Below are positions 25,195 to 34,957 of a DNA stretch of 64,000 nucleotides, piece after piece. Source of the DNA: Curtobacterium sp. MCLR17_007 (GTDB taxonomy: Bacteria > Actinomycetota > Actinomycetes > Actinomycetales > Microbacteriaceae); the NCBI RefSeq assembly GCF_003234655.2, contig NZ_CP126271.1, forward strand, positions 1,674,001 through 1,738,000. The letters run 5' to 3'. The notes under the pieces were generated by a model. It was not told where the DNA came from. It saw only the letters and a list, made by a program, of their open reading frames with translations, and did no database searches. Within the stretch, counting starts at the first letter, position 1, and each line of letters begins with the position of its first letter. Made by a program: the position numbers and the translations under genes.

Positions 25195-25759
25195 CCCCAC
25201 GTCGTCGGGGCCGCAGCCCGTCGACGACCGGCGGTGGCTCCCGTGTCGGCCGGCGCGGGAGCCGCGACACGCCCGGACTCCTGCCAGCGAGCTGAAGCTG
25301 ACGAGCCGTCAGAGGTTAATTCTTCGTGTCGGCAGACGTCCCCCGTTCCCGGGATCGTGTACCCCGTCCGATCAGGGCCCGGACTCTGCTCCGGGTCGTC
25401 GCCGTACCGGCTTGCCGGGGCCGACCGACCGACCCGACCCAGCGCCGCGCGGGTCCGCAACACCGCGCTGACCGGGACTTCCCTGTGGAAGCACCACGAT
25501 CCTCCCGGATGTCTGTCGGTGCACCGGCGGACCGCGCCGCCGGTGGCGCGGTCCACACAACTGCTGTCAGCAAGCGGGGGGACAGCGCTTGTGGGCGGAG
25601 CAGAGGACCACGGTGTACCCCGTCACGAAACGGAAACACCCCCGCGTGGGGGACGCGTTGCACCTGCTCCCTCCGGGGTGCGTGAATGGTGCCACCCGAA
25701 GCGACCCCCGATTTCCCGATGGCGCGGAATCTCCACCCCGAACGTTGAAGCAGGGATCG
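25195..25759 (+). promoter_or_regulatory. Long structured leader of the exopolysaccharide operon
   Basis: 565 bases without a convincing gene. A perfect hairpin with stem GGACCGCGCC and loop GCCGGT occupies 25529-25554, and a second short stem CAAGCG/CGCTTG follows near 25572-25592. Other GC-rich short repeats (GGCCCGGACTC, CCGGGTCGTCG) lie near 25375. TTAATTCTTCG near 25316 is unusually AT-rich for this genome and could be a promoter. The size and hairpins suggest attenuation or a regulatory RNA, but it does not match a riboswitch class I know. Weak GAAGCAGGG precedes the first ATG. Confidence 0.4.
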
Positions 25760-27364
25760 ATGTTCACCTTCATTCTGCAGATCCGGCAGATGGTCGACGG
25801 GCACCCCGAGTTCTACCTCTTCGCCGTGTACTCCATGGTGATCTGGTTGCTCTGGTTGCTCAAGGTCGTGCTGTCTGCGCGGTACCGCCCCTTCACCGGC
25901 ACGTACACCGGGACGACGAGTGTCGTCGTCCCGGTCGTGGACGAGCCACTCGACCTCTTCCGTGACGTGATCGGCCGCATGGTCGAGCAGCGTCCCGGCG
26001 AGATCATCGTCGTCATCAACGGCGCACGCAACGAGGCCCTCGAGGAGGTCTGCGACGAGTTCGCCCCGCTCGTCCGCTGGACCCACACCCCGATCCCCGG
26101 CAAGCGCAACGCCGTCAAGGTCGGGACCGAGATGTCGAACGGGGACATCACCGTCCTGGTCGACTCGGACACCGTCTGGACCCCCGGCGCACTCGAGGAG
26201 CTGCTGAAGCCCTTCGCCGACGAGTCCGTCGGTGGCGTCACCACCCGGCAGCGCATCCTCGAGCCCGAGCGCTCGTGGATCACCCGCTGGGCCGACTGGC
26301 TCGAGAACTCCCGTGCGCTGTACTCGATGCCCGCGCAGAGCGTCCTCGGGCAGATCGGCTGCCTGCCCGGGCGGACGATCGCGTTCCGCCGGAACATCCT
26401 GATGCGGGTCATGGACCGGTTCATGCACGAGAAGTTCATGGGCGTGTTCCTCGAGGTGTCCGACGACCGGACGCTGACGAACCTCACCCTCAAGGAGGGC
26501 TACCGGACCGTCTACCAGTACACCTCGCTCGTGTACACGGACGCTCCGCTGCAGGTGAAGAAGCTGTTCAAGCAGCAGCTCCGCTGGGCCCGTGGTTCGC
26601 AGTACAACACGCTGCGGATGCTGCCCTGGATGCTCGGGCACGCACCGATCCTGGCGCTGTTCTTCCTGACCGACATCATCCTGCCGTTCATGCTGTTCGG
26701 CGTGATCGCCGGCTGGATCTACCGCGCGATCACCGGCCAGGGCGAGAACCTCTACCAGGGGATCCTGCACCAGTACGGCTTCTCGACGGGCTTCGTCTAC
26801 GTCGCCGGTCTCATGGTGGTCTCGAGCGTGCTGAGCATGGCCATCCGGCAGATGCGGCACCTGGCCGAGAAGCCGAGCGACTTCTTCCGCCTGCCGATGT
26901 TCATCATCGTGTCGACGTTCTTCCTCATGCCGATCCGCCTCATCGGGTTCTTCCGCCTGGCACACGCCAGCGGCTGGGGCACCCGTGCCGGTGCCTACGC
27001 CGGTGGTCCGATGGAGACCGGACCCGCGCAGCCCGTCGCACAGGGCACCCGGACACCGGTGAGCCCGATCGACCGGGTCGGCCCCGTGTCGGACGACCAG
27101 GCAGCGGCGGACCGCGCGTTCGACGACCTGTTCGGACCCGCGGCGACGACCTCGGGCACCGGCCTCGACGTTGCCACCAACTCGACCTCGACCGTCCTCG
27201 CGACTCGCCGTGGAGCGGCTGCTGCGGCGGCGGCAGCCAGCGCGCCGACCGCTCCGGCGACGGCTGCGCGCCCCGCCAAGGCCCGTCGCTACAACCCCTA
27301 CGCGGCCATCCCGTACTGCATCGGCATCGCCGTCTTCGCCCTGGAGGCCTTCCTCATTGTCTGA
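25760..27364 (+). CDS. Membrane GT2 polysaccharide synthase
   Basis: A 534-residue processive beta-glycosyltransferase. An N-terminal membrane helix (residues 18-36) precedes a cytosolic GT2 domain with the UDP-binding strand SVVVPVVDEP, the metal-binding DSDT (near residue 131), an acid in VSDDRTL and the QQLRWARG product-binding motif (QxxRW) near residue 275. At least four more membrane helices follow (about 295-430), as in hyaluronan and cellulose synthases, then an Ala/Thr-rich cytosolic region and a last hydrophobic helix at the C-terminus. The polymer is unknown; the co-transcribed UDP-glucose dehydrogenase suggests UDP-glucuronate as a substrate. The stop overlaps the next start. Confidence 0.87.
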   Translation: MFTFILQIRQMVDGHPEFYLFAVYSMVIWLLWLLKVVLSARYRPFTGTYTGTTSVVVPVVDEPLDLFRDVIGRMVEQRPGEIIVVINGARNEALEEVCDEFAPLVRWTHTPIPGKRNAVKVGTEMSNGDITVLVDSDTVWTPGALEELLKPFADESVGGVTTRQRILEPERSWITRWADWLENSRALYSMPAQSVLGQIGCLPGRTIAFRRNILMRVMDRFMHEKFMGVFLEVSDDRTLTNLTLKEGYRTVYQYTSLVYTDAPLQVKKLFKQQLRWARGSQYNTLRMLPWMLGHAPILALFFLTDIILPFMLFGVIAGWIYRAITGQGENLYQGILHQYGFSTGFVYVAGLMVVSSVLSMAIRQMRHLAEKPSDFFRLPMFIIVSTFFLMPIRLIGFFRLAHASGWGTRAGAYAGGPMETGPAQPVAQGTRTPVSPIDRVGPVSDDQAAADRAFDDLFGPAATTSGTGLDVATNSTSTVLATRRGAAAAAAAASAPTAPATAARPAKARRYNPYAAIPYCIGIAVFALEAFLIV

Positions 27365-28880
27365 CCTCTTCCGCTCCACGGGCTCCTGGTGGGCGCCGTC
27401 CAGCAAGCACGCCAAGCGCACGGCGATCGGCACCACCGCGATCGTCCTCGCACTCGCCCTCATCACGTGGTCCGTCTGGGTCTCGCCGTCCAGCCCCGTC
27501 TCCACCGCGGTCCACCACGCCCTCGGCGTCAAGACCGCCTCGGAGAAGGCGGTCGACGCGGACGCTCTGCAGACCAAGCTCACCGCAGCGCAGAAGCAGA
27601 TCTGGAAGCTCGAGGGACAGCTCAAGTCCACGAGCGCCCAGGCCGGCTCCCGCGGCGACCAGCTCACCCAGCTCAAGGCGCAGATCGCCTCGCTGCAGTC
27701 GCAGCTCGGCTCGGCACAGGCGCAGGCCGCCGGGAAGGCCGGGTCCGCGTCCGGTAGCGGGTCGTCGGCCAGCGGGTCCGGAGGCTCGTCCTCGTCCGGC
27801 GGGTCGGGTTCCGGCACCCACACGGCCGGTTCCGGTGGCGGGGTCACCCACCCGAACACCGGTCCGTCGAAGGACCCGACGACCACCCCGGTCGTCGTCC
27901 CGACGAAGCAGCAGATCCTCGACCAGCCCACGCGCTGGTACGGGCTGTACACCGCGCAGTCGCCCTTCAACTGGGCCGAGTACGACCAGGTCTCGCAGCA
28001 GGTCGGCAAGGCCACGAACATGGTCGGGTTCTTCCAGGGCTTCGACCAGGACTTCAACGCGAACGCCGTCAACCGTGCGTGGGCGAACGGTCGCCTGCCG
28101 CTCATGACGTGGGAGTCCGCCCCCGCCCAAACCGGCAACGACCAGAAGTACGTCCCCGGCTACACGAACGAGGACATCATCTCGGGCAAGTTCGACGCCT
28201 ACCTGACCAAGTACGCCCAGGCGCTCAAGGCGAACGGCCAGCCCATGGTCATCCGTCTCGACCACGAGATGAACGGCTCCTGGTACAACTGGTCCGAGGG
28301 GTCGGCGCAGCAGAACGCGGCCGGGTCCTACGTCGCGATGTGGCAGCACGTCCACCAGGTGTTCGCGGACGCCGGCGCGAACGACTACGTCATCTGGAAC
28401 TGGGCGCCGAGCCGGATCGACAAGCTCGGCAACGCGAAGTACCAGACGCTGGCGTACCTGAAGCAGTACTACCCGGGCCCCGACCAGGTCGACTGGGTGG
28501 GCATGAGCGGCTACTACCGCACGGCCTCCGAGACCCCGTCGTTCACGAACACCTTCGGCGCCACGGTCGACCAGCTGCGGCAGATCGCCCCGGACAAGAA
28601 GATCCTGCTCAGCGAGGTCGGCGCCACCGAGACGGGCACCTCGGTGTCCGGCGGGCAGAAGTCCAAGTGGATCACATCGCTCTTCGACGCGCTGGCCCAG
28701 CCCGCCAACGACGACGTCATCGGGTTCTCGTACTTCTCCGAGACCGCGACCACGGTGGTGGACGGCGTCCGCTCCACCAACGACTGGCGACTCAACTCGC
28801 GCTCCGACAGCCTTCAGGCCTTCGTGGACGGCATCAAGCGCACCGACATCGACTACGACCTGCAGGAGGTCACCCAGTGA
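27357..28880 (+). CDS. Membrane-anchored coiled-coil GH26 glycoside hydrolase
   Basis: A 507-residue protein starting at TTG 27357, inside the end of the synthase gene (TTGTCTGA overlap). An uncleaved N-terminal anchor (about residues 22-42) is followed by a coiled coil (60-125: KLTAAQKQIWKLEGQL and so on), a Ser/Gly-rich linker (128-170) and a GH26 domain (about 180-500). The acid/base Glu304 lies in DHEMNGSW and the nucleophile Glu420 in LLSEVGATE, the pair expected for beta-mannanase/beta-glucanase-type GH26 enzymes. By analogy with BcsZ or PslG it may cut the nascent polymer outside the membrane. Its downstream neighbour overlaps by four bases. Confidence 0.85.
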   Translation: MSDLFRSTGSWWAPSSKHAKRTAIGTTAIVLALALITWSVWVSPSSPVSTAVHHALGVKTASEKAVDADALQTKLTAAQKQIWKLEGQLKSTSAQAGSRGDQLTQLKAQIASLQSQLGSAQAQAAGKAGSASGSGSSASGSGGSSSSGGSGSGTHTAGSGGGVTHPNTGPSKDPTTTPVVVPTKQQILDQPTRWYGLYTAQSPFNWAEYDQVSQQVGKATNMVGFFQGFDQDFNANAVNRAWANGRLPLMTWESAPAQTGNDQKYVPGYTNEDIISGKFDAYLTKYAQALKANGQPMVIRLDHEMNGSWYNWSEGSAQQNAAGSYVAMWQHVHQVFADAGANDYVIWNWAPSRIDKLGNAKYQTLAYLKQYYPGPDQVDWVGMSGYYRTASETPSFTNTFGATVDQLRQIAPDKKILLSEVGATETGTSVSGGQKSKWITSLFDALAQPANDDVIGFSYFSETATTVVDGVRSTNDWRLNSRSDSLQAFVDGIKRTDIDYDLQEVTQ

Positions 28881-30304
28881 GTGCTCCGAAGAAGTCCGTC
28901 CCCTCCGCCGACGTCCGTCCGGCACCCGTCATCAGCGTCATCGGCACCGGGTACCTCGGCGCGACGCACGCCGCCGCCATGGCCGAGATGGGCTTCGAGA
29001 CCATCGGCGTGGACGTCGACCCCGCCAAGCTCGCCGCGCTGTCGGCCGGTGAGGTCCCGTTCTTCGAGCCCGGCCTGCCCGAGCTCATCACCAAGCACGT
29101 CGCGAGCGGCAAGCTCCGGTTCACGGCGGACATCGCCGAGGCCGTCGCTGCCGCGGACGTCCACTTCGTGTGTGTCGGCACCCCGCAGAAGGCCGGCTCG
29201 CACGCCGCGAACCTCGCCTACGTCGAGAGCGCGACGCGTGGCGTGGCCGAGAACCTGACGCACCCGGGCCTGATCATCGGCAAGTCGACCGTCCCCGTGG
29301 GCACCGCGGAACGGCTGCGGGGGATCGTCCGCGAGTTCGCGCCGAGCGGGATCGCGGCCGAGCTCATCTGGAACCCCGAGTTCCTGCGTGAGGGCAAGGC
29401 CGTCCAGGACACGCTGCACCCGGACCGCCTGGTCTGGGGCGGCGCGTCGGCAGCCGCGGACGCCGTGATCCGCGAGGTCTACGCCGCACCCATCGCCGAG
29501 GGGACCCCGGTCATCACGACGGACCTGCCGACCGCCGAGCTCGTGAAGGTCAGTGCCAACGCGTTCCTGGCGACCAAGATCTCGTTCATCAACGCGATCT
29601 CCGAGATGTGCGCGATCACCGGGGCCGACGTGACCACGTTGGCCGATGCCCTCGGGCATGACGAGCGCATCGGGCGGAAGTTCCTGAACGCCGGCGTCGG
29701 CTTCGGCGGCGGGTGCCTGCCGAAGGACATCCGTGCCCTCATGCACCGCGCCAACGAACTCGGCGCGGGCCGGGTCGTGGGGCTCATGCAGCAGGTCGAC
29801 GAGATCAACATGGGCCAGCGCCAGCGCGTCATCGACATGGCGATCGACTCGGCCGGGGGATCGGTGCTCAACCGGCGCATCGCGGTCATCGGCGCGGCGT
29901 TCAAGCCCCTCACCGACGACGTCCGGGACTCCCCGGCGCTCAACGTCGCCGCGGCGCTGCACCTGCGCGGTGCCCAGGTCACGCTGTGGGACCCCGAGGC
30001 GATGGAGACGGCGAAGCGCTCCTTCCCGACCCTGAGCTACACGACCGACATGCGCGCGGCGATCGAGGGTGCCGACGTGGTGCTCGTCCTCACCGAGTGG
30101 GACGACATCATCGGCGCGGACCCGGAGGAACTCGGCGGGATCGTCGGGCGCCGGACCGTCATCGACGCGCGCAACTGCCTCCCGGTCCAGGACTGGGTCA
30201 AGGCGGGGTGGACCGTCCGTTCCCTGGGACGACCCACACCGGTCACGGGTGCACCCGTGAGCGTGGCAGCGGGGACGTACGACTCGTTGGCCACGAGCCG
30301 CTAG
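28877..30304 (+). CDS. UDP-glucose 6-dehydrogenase
   Basis: A 475-residue enzyme oxidising UDP-glucose to UDP-glucuronate with two NAD+. The Rossmann motif VIGTGYLGATHAAAMAEMG lies near residue 20, the catalytic Cys in GFGGGCLPKDIRAL near residue 277 and a Lys in SANAFLATKISFINAI. The C-terminal UDP-binding domain starts near IAVIGAAFKP. GTG 28877 overlaps the previous stop (GTGA), so the three genes form one translationally coupled operon, and this one supplies the activated uronic acid. A strong hairpin terminator follows 13 bases after the stop. Confidence 0.93.
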   Translation: MSAPKKSVPSADVRPAPVISVIGTGYLGATHAAAMAEMGFETIGVDVDPAKLAALSAGEVPFFEPGLPELITKHVASGKLRFTADIAEAVAAADVHFVCVGTPQKAGSHAANLAYVESATRGVAENLTHPGLIIGKSTVPVGTAERLRGIVREFAPSGIAAELIWNPEFLREGKAVQDTLHPDRLVWGGASAAADAVIREVYAAPIAEGTPVITTDLPTAELVKVSANAFLATKISFINAISEMCAITGADVTTLADALGHDERIGRKFLNAGVGFGGGCLPKDIRALMHRANELGAGRVVGLMQQVDEINMGQRQRVIDMAIDSAGGSVLNRRIAVIGAAFKPLTDDVRDSPALNVAAALHLRGAQVTLWDPEAMETAKRSFPTLSYTTDMRAAIEGADVVLVLTEWDDIIGADPEELGGIVGRRTVIDARNCLPVQDWVKAGWTVRSLGRPTPVTGAPVSVAAGTYDSLATSR

Positions 30305-30317
30305 TCACCGCAGCAGA

Positions 30318-30348
30318 CGGGGTCCGTGCCGGGGCGGCACGGACCCCG
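30318..30348 (+). terminator. Terminator of the exopolysaccharide operon
   Basis: A perfect 13-bp stem, CGGGGTCCGTGCC with GGCACGGACCCCG, around GGGGC, starting 13 bases after the UDP-glucose dehydrogenase stop and followed by TTCG. Confidence 0.8.
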
Positions 30349-30359
30349 TTCGTGCGCGC

Positions 30360-30411
30360 GGGTGCGGGTGCGTGTGCGGGTGCGGGTGCGTGTGCGTGTG
30401 CGAAGGGTGAT
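30360..30411. repeat. GTGCGG/GTGTGC microsatellite
   Basis: About eight imperfect hexamers alternating GGTGCG and TGTGCG, ending at CGAAGGG. It sits between the operon terminator and the 83-bp array. Simple repeats like this change length by slippage. No gene lies in 30305-30857. Confidence 0.8.
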
Positions 30412-30431
30412 GCAGTCCGGATCGGTCACGA

Positions 30432-30734
30432 AAGCGACATGGTGGCGTGGGAAGCGCGTCGCTTCCGTTGCGCGCATGTCGCATGGTTGCGGGTCGCGTG
30501 GCGGGACGTCAGGGAAGCGACGTGGTGGCGTGGGAAGCGCGTCGCTTCCGTTGCGCGCATGTCGCATGGTTGCGGGTCGCGTGGCGGGACGTCAGGGAAG
30601 CGACGTGGTGGCGTGGGAAGCGCGTCGCTTCCGTTGCGCGCATGTCGCGGGGTTGCGGGTCCCGTGGCGGGACGTCAGGGAAGCGACATGGTGGCGTGGG
30701 AAGCGCGTCGCTTTCGTTGCGCGCATGTCGCGGG
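30432..30734. repeat. 83-bp tandem repeat array with nested hairpins (3.6 copies)
   Basis: Units start at 30432, 30515, 30598 and 30681 (the last partial, 54 bases). Copies 1 and 2 differ at one base; copy 3 differs at about four. Each unit has outer arms GCGACATG/CATGTCGC and an inner stem GGAAGCG-CGT-CGCTTCC. In copies 2 and 3 the outer arm reads GCGACGTG, which keeps a G-U pair only in plus-strand RNA. 83 is not a multiple of three, and no frame is plausible as protein. The function is unknown. Confidence 0.92.
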
Positions 30735-30742
30735 CGCAACCG

Positions 30743-30789
30743 CCTGGAGGCCCGGTGCCGGTCCGACGGACCGGCACCGGGCCTCCAGG
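30743..30789. terminator. 22-bp stem palindrome (GGAGGCCCGG family)
   Basis: Perfect 22-bp arms starting CCTGGAGGCCCGGTGCCGGT around a GAC loop, right after the 83-bp array and before the glnA terminator. Same GAGGCCCGGTGCC core as the other long palindromes. Confidence 0.7.
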
Positions 30790-30810
30790 GGGTCACCACG
30801 CGCACGCGGA

Positions 30811-30838
30811 AGGCCCCGCACCTGACGGTGCGGGGCCT
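30811..30838 (-). terminator. glnA terminator
   Basis: 12-bp stem AGGCCCCGCACC/GGTGCGGGGCCT with a TGAC loop, starting 20 bases past the glnA stop on the minus strand. No long T-tract. Confidence 0.75.
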
Positions 30839-30857
30839 CCTGTCTGCCGGGACGGAC

Positions 30858-32282
<1,425 letters not shown>

Positions 32283-32423
32283 GTGAGTCGTTCTCCTATG
32301 GTTGGGTGGTGGTTCGAGGGGACCAGGAGGCACCCTCCGACGAGGGTATTGACACGGGGTTTCCCGGACGTGACTACGTTGTTTCCGGCGTGTTACGCGG
32401 CGGGGGACGCCTAAACTCGGGAC

Positions 32424-32861
32424 ATGGCCCGCTCCACTCCGCCCTCGTCCGCTGGTGCGGCCGGCTCGTCGAACTCGTGGCCCGGCAAGCTCCTCGGCTT
32501 GCCCGAGTCCGGCCCGCGCTCGATGAGCGGCCTCGGTCGGCGCATCGGTGCACTGGCCATCGACTGGGCGCTCGCATCGGTGATCTCACTGGCGATCGGC
32601 ACGTACGGAGCGGCGGGCAACTTCGCGACCCTCGGCATCTTCGCCGCGCTGCAGGTGGTCTTCATCGCGCTGCTGTCCGGGTCGTTCGGGCACGTGTGCG
32701 TCGGGCTGCGGGTCGTGCCGATCCGCGGCGGCTACGTCGGGGTGTGGCGCCCCGTGGTCCGCACCGTGTTGCTGTGCGTGGTCGTCCCCGCGCTCATCCA
32801 CGCGAAGGACGGTCGGCCGCTCCACGATGCGGCGGCGGGCACGGTGCTGGTCCGGCGCTGA
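32424..32861 (+). CDS. RDD-family membrane protein
   Basis: A 145-residue protein with a disordered N-terminus and an RDD domain: the opening [18 protein letters not shown] (Arg and Asp of the name), a second helix near residue 65, and the closing [16 protein letters not shown] element. Three membrane helices are likely. RDD proteins are small membrane proteins of mostly unknown role; linkage to glnA and DUF4191 is conserved in actinobacteria. TAAACT at 32412-32417 lies 6 bases before ATG 32424 (leaderless). Confidence 0.9.
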   Translation: MARSTPPSSAGAAGSSNSWPGKLLGLPESGPRSMSGLGRRIGALAIDWALASVISLAIGTYGAAGNFATLGIFAALQVVFIALLSGSFGHVCVGLRVVPIRGGYVGVWRPVVRTVLLCVVVPALIHAKDGRPLHDAAAGTVLVRR

Positions 32862-32900
32862 GGGTCGGGCGCGCCCGGGCGCGCCCGGTCGCCCGCGGTC

Positions 32901-32996
32901 GCACGGTGCGAGGTTCCGCCGCTTCGGCGGCCGTGGTGCGCCGCTGTCAGGGTGGTGCGGGGTTGTTGCCCGGCACGAGGCGATCAACCTCGCACC
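32901..32996. repeat. Second GCACGGTGCGA / GGCGATCAACC repeat element
   Basis: Begins GCACGGTGCGAGGTT and ends GAGGCGATCAACCTCGCACC. Its right half, TTGTTGC-x-C-x-GCACG-x-GGCGATCAACC, aligns with 2803-2832 over about 33 bases with four differences. A short stem CCGCCGCTTCGGCGG lies inside. The gap 32862-33042 holds only this element. Confidence 0.7.
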
Positions 32997-33042
32997 GGCG
33001 CTGGAACGGGCACATGGCAAGCCCCCGCTCGGCACACGCAGA

Positions 33043-33073
33043 AACGCCCCCGACCGATGCGGTCGGGGGCGTT
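33043..33073 (-). terminator. DUF4191 gene terminator (shared with RDD gene)
   Basis: 13-bp stem AACGCCCCCGACC/GGTCGGGGGCGTT around GATGC, between two convergent genes, 18 bases past the DUF4191 stop; T residues flank the stem on the plus strand and A residues give T's on the minus strand. Confidence 0.8.
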
Positions 33074-33090
33074 CGTCGGTGCAGCTCGGG

Positions 33091-33804
33091 TCAGCGCGGA
33101 CGACCGGCGCGCACACGCGTCGGGTCGATGCCCTTCGGGATCGCCGACGCCGGGCTCTGCGTGAGGGAGTCGAGTCGGTTGGCAACCGCCAGGACTTCGT
33201 TCCGGTTCAGCGACTTCTTGTACTTGTTCATCGCACGCGGCAGCTTGTGCAGCGTCACCGCGTCCTTGCCGTCACCGACGTGCACGACGTGCACGGGGAC
33301 GTTCGGAACGATGCGCTGGACCTTGCGGCGCTCTTCGTCGACCTGGCGCGTGAGGTTGCCGAGCGAGCCCTCGGTGATGAGCACCACCCCGGGAGTACCG
33401 ACCGCGCGGTAGACGGCGGCCTGCGAGCGGCCGTGCACGGCGACGGGCATCTCGCTCGAACGCCACTGGCGGCGGAGCGAGTTCGTCAGCACCGCACCGA
33501 CGGCACCGGGCTGGCCCTCGATCTGCGAGTAGGCGGCACGCTCGGCCAGACGCCCGAGCACGATGAGGAACAGCAGCACACCGAGCAACACCCCCGCGAG
33601 GATCCAGAGGACCACGGCGAGCCAGTTCTGTCCGGGCAGGAGGAGCGCGAGGAGCACCCCGAGGACGACCGGGACGAGGAACGCGGCGGCGAACCACCAG
33701 ATCGACGACGGGTCGGCCCGACGGGTCATCTGGAAGACCTGGAACATCTGCTTGAGACGCCCCGGCTCCTTCGCCTTCGTGTCGGTTGTGCTCTTGCGTG
33801 CCAT
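33091..33804 (-). CDS. DUF4191 membrane protein
   Basis: A 237-residue actinobacterial protein. After the basic start (ARKSTTDTKAKEPGRLKQMFQVFQMTRRADPS), two membrane helices span about residues 40-85 (IWWFAAAFLVPVVLG, VVLWILAGVLLGVLLF), followed by a cytosolic domain with IEGQPGAVGAVL and the conserved HGRSQAAVYRAVGTPGVVLI. Function unknown. In M. tuberculosis the orthologue (Rv2219) follows lipB-lipA and precedes the RDD gene and glnA1. TATCCT at 33812-33817 lies 7 bases before ATG 33804 (leaderless). Confidence 0.92.
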   Translation of the reverse strand: MARKSTTDTKAKEPGRLKQMFQVFQMTRRADPSSIWWFAAAFLVPVVLGVLLALLLPGQNWLAVVLWILAGVLLGVLLFLIVLGRLAERAAYSQIEGQPGAVGAVLTNSLRRQWRSSEMPVAVHGRSQAAVYRAVGTPGVVLITEGSLGNLTRQVDEERRKVQRIVPNVPVHVVHVGDGKDAVTLHKLPRAMNKYKKSLNRNEVLAVANRLDSLTQSPASAIPKGIDPTRVRAGRPR

Positions 33805-33932
33805 GCCGTCAAGGATACGGCCTGACCGCGTTCCTGGGGACCGCCGACGACCAGGCTGTGGGCGAACGACGTTCTCCACAGGTCACCACGTTCGTCCGGG
33901 AGGCCCGGCTCGCCTCCGCCACGCTGGTCACC

Positions 33933-34862
33933 ATGGAGACGATCACCGTGCACCAGCGTTGGACCGGCCCGGACACGGGCCCGTTCGCGGCGTGGGTGGC
34001 GGATCGCGCTTCGGCGGACCCGACGCACTGCGTGCGCGTCGACGCCGTGGGGCGCGACCCGTCCGGGCGCCTCGTCGTGTGTGCCGAGTCGCTGCGGGGG
34101 ACCCGACTGCCGGACGCACTCGACCGGATCGGCGTGCCCACGGTGGGCGTCGCGGTGACCCTGACCGTCCCGCTGATCGAACTCGCGGCGCAGGCGCGAT
34201 CCGGCGCGATCGTGCTCGGCGACGCCCGCGCGGACGACGTCCTGGTGGACGACGCCGGTCTCACCGTCCTGGTCGACCACCCACCCGACGCCGACGTCGA
34301 CGGGCACGGTGTCGATCGGTACGGTCTCGGTCAGCGCGATGCTGACGCGTCCGCCAGGGACGCCCGCACTCGCTGCGGACCCTCGGGTGGGCGCGGGCGG
34401 CCCCGACAGGCGTCGACATCATCAGCAGCGCTGTCAGCATCAGCAGCGCCGTCAGCAGCGTCGCGGTCGTCCCAGGCGCCGGGTGCGACGGCCCTCCTGT
34501 TCGCCGTGCGGGCCGTGTGGGAACGCGTGGACCCGCGCGAACCCTGTCGGGCCGCCATCGACCGCGCCGTCGCCGAAGCAGTCGACGGTGCGGACGCGGA
34601 CGTGCTCCGACTGCTCGAGGTCGTCCGGGCGACCGGACCCCCGCGCCCGGTGCGGTGGGATCCTCCGCGCGACGACTTCGTGTTCGTCGCGCCGCAGGAG
34701 CCTGCCTCGCCGGGGCTCGCGGGGGTGTTGCGGCAGTTCGTCGAGGACGGCGTGCGCGTCGGTGGTGCCGTCCGTGTCCCGATGCGGCGGCTGCTCGTCG
34801 GCGCCGTGGTGCTCGCCGGTGTCGTGGCAGCGGGGGTGTTCGCGCTGCGAGGTCCAGGATGA
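33933..34862 (+). CDS. Unknown pseudokinase-like membrane-anchored protein
   Basis: A 309-residue protein I cannot assign. Residues 70-120 read like the catalytic-loop region of a protein-kinase fold with its catalytic residues altered: GAIVLGDARADDVLVDDAGLTVLVDHP resembles the H-G-D-L-x-x-x-N-V-L-V...L-I-D pattern, with N replaced by D and the flanking acid context changed. A Ser/Ala-rich stretch (165-195) follows, then a helical segment and one membrane helix at the C-terminus (VGAVVLAGVVAAGVFAL). CACGCT at 33920-33925 lies 7 bases before ATG 33933. It sits where lipB and lipA are found in related genomes. Confidence 0.65.
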   Translation: METITVHQRWTGPDTGPFAAWVADRASADPTHCVRVDAVGRDPSGRLVVCAESLRGTRLPDALDRIGVPTVGVAVTLTVPLIELAAQARSGAIVLGDARADDVLVDDAGLTVLVDHPPDADVDGHGVDRYGLGQRDADASARDARTRCGPSGGRGRPRQASTSSAALSASAAPSAASRSSQAPGATALLFAVRAVWERVDPREPCRAAIDRAVAEAVDGADADVLRLLEVVRATGPPRPVRWDPPRDDFVFVAPQEPASPGLAGVLRQFVEDGVRVGGAVRVPMRRLLVGAVVLAGVVAAGVFALRGPG

Positions 34863-34887
34863 CCGGACACAGTCGTCCGCCGACGCC

Positions 34888-34925
34888 GACGGCCCCGGCT
34901 CCCACGAAGGGGAACCGGGGCCGTC
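34888..34925. terminator. Bidirectional terminator before sucB end
   Basis: GACGGCCCCGG / CCGGGGCCGTC arms with a GGCTCCC...GGGAACC interior, between the convergent pseudokinase-like and E2 genes. Confidence 0.75.
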
Positions 34926-34957
34926 GAGTGGACCGTGCAGTCCGGGCGAATCGCGGG

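Noticed and set aside
25195..25759. Cyclic di-AMP (ydaO-type) riboswitch or GEMM element in the exopolysaccharide leader
   Set aside because: I looked for the conserved GCCGAAU and CCGACAGCUAACC-like segments and for the GEMM GGUCACGCA-type core; none is present in the right order.
30432..30734. CRISPR array
   Set aside because: The units are continuous and near-identical over all 83 bases, with no variable spacers and no cas genes.
33933..34862. A real serine/threonine kinase at 33933
   Set aside because: No glycine-rich loop, no VAIK-type Lys and no DFG are present; only a degraded loop-like stretch remains.
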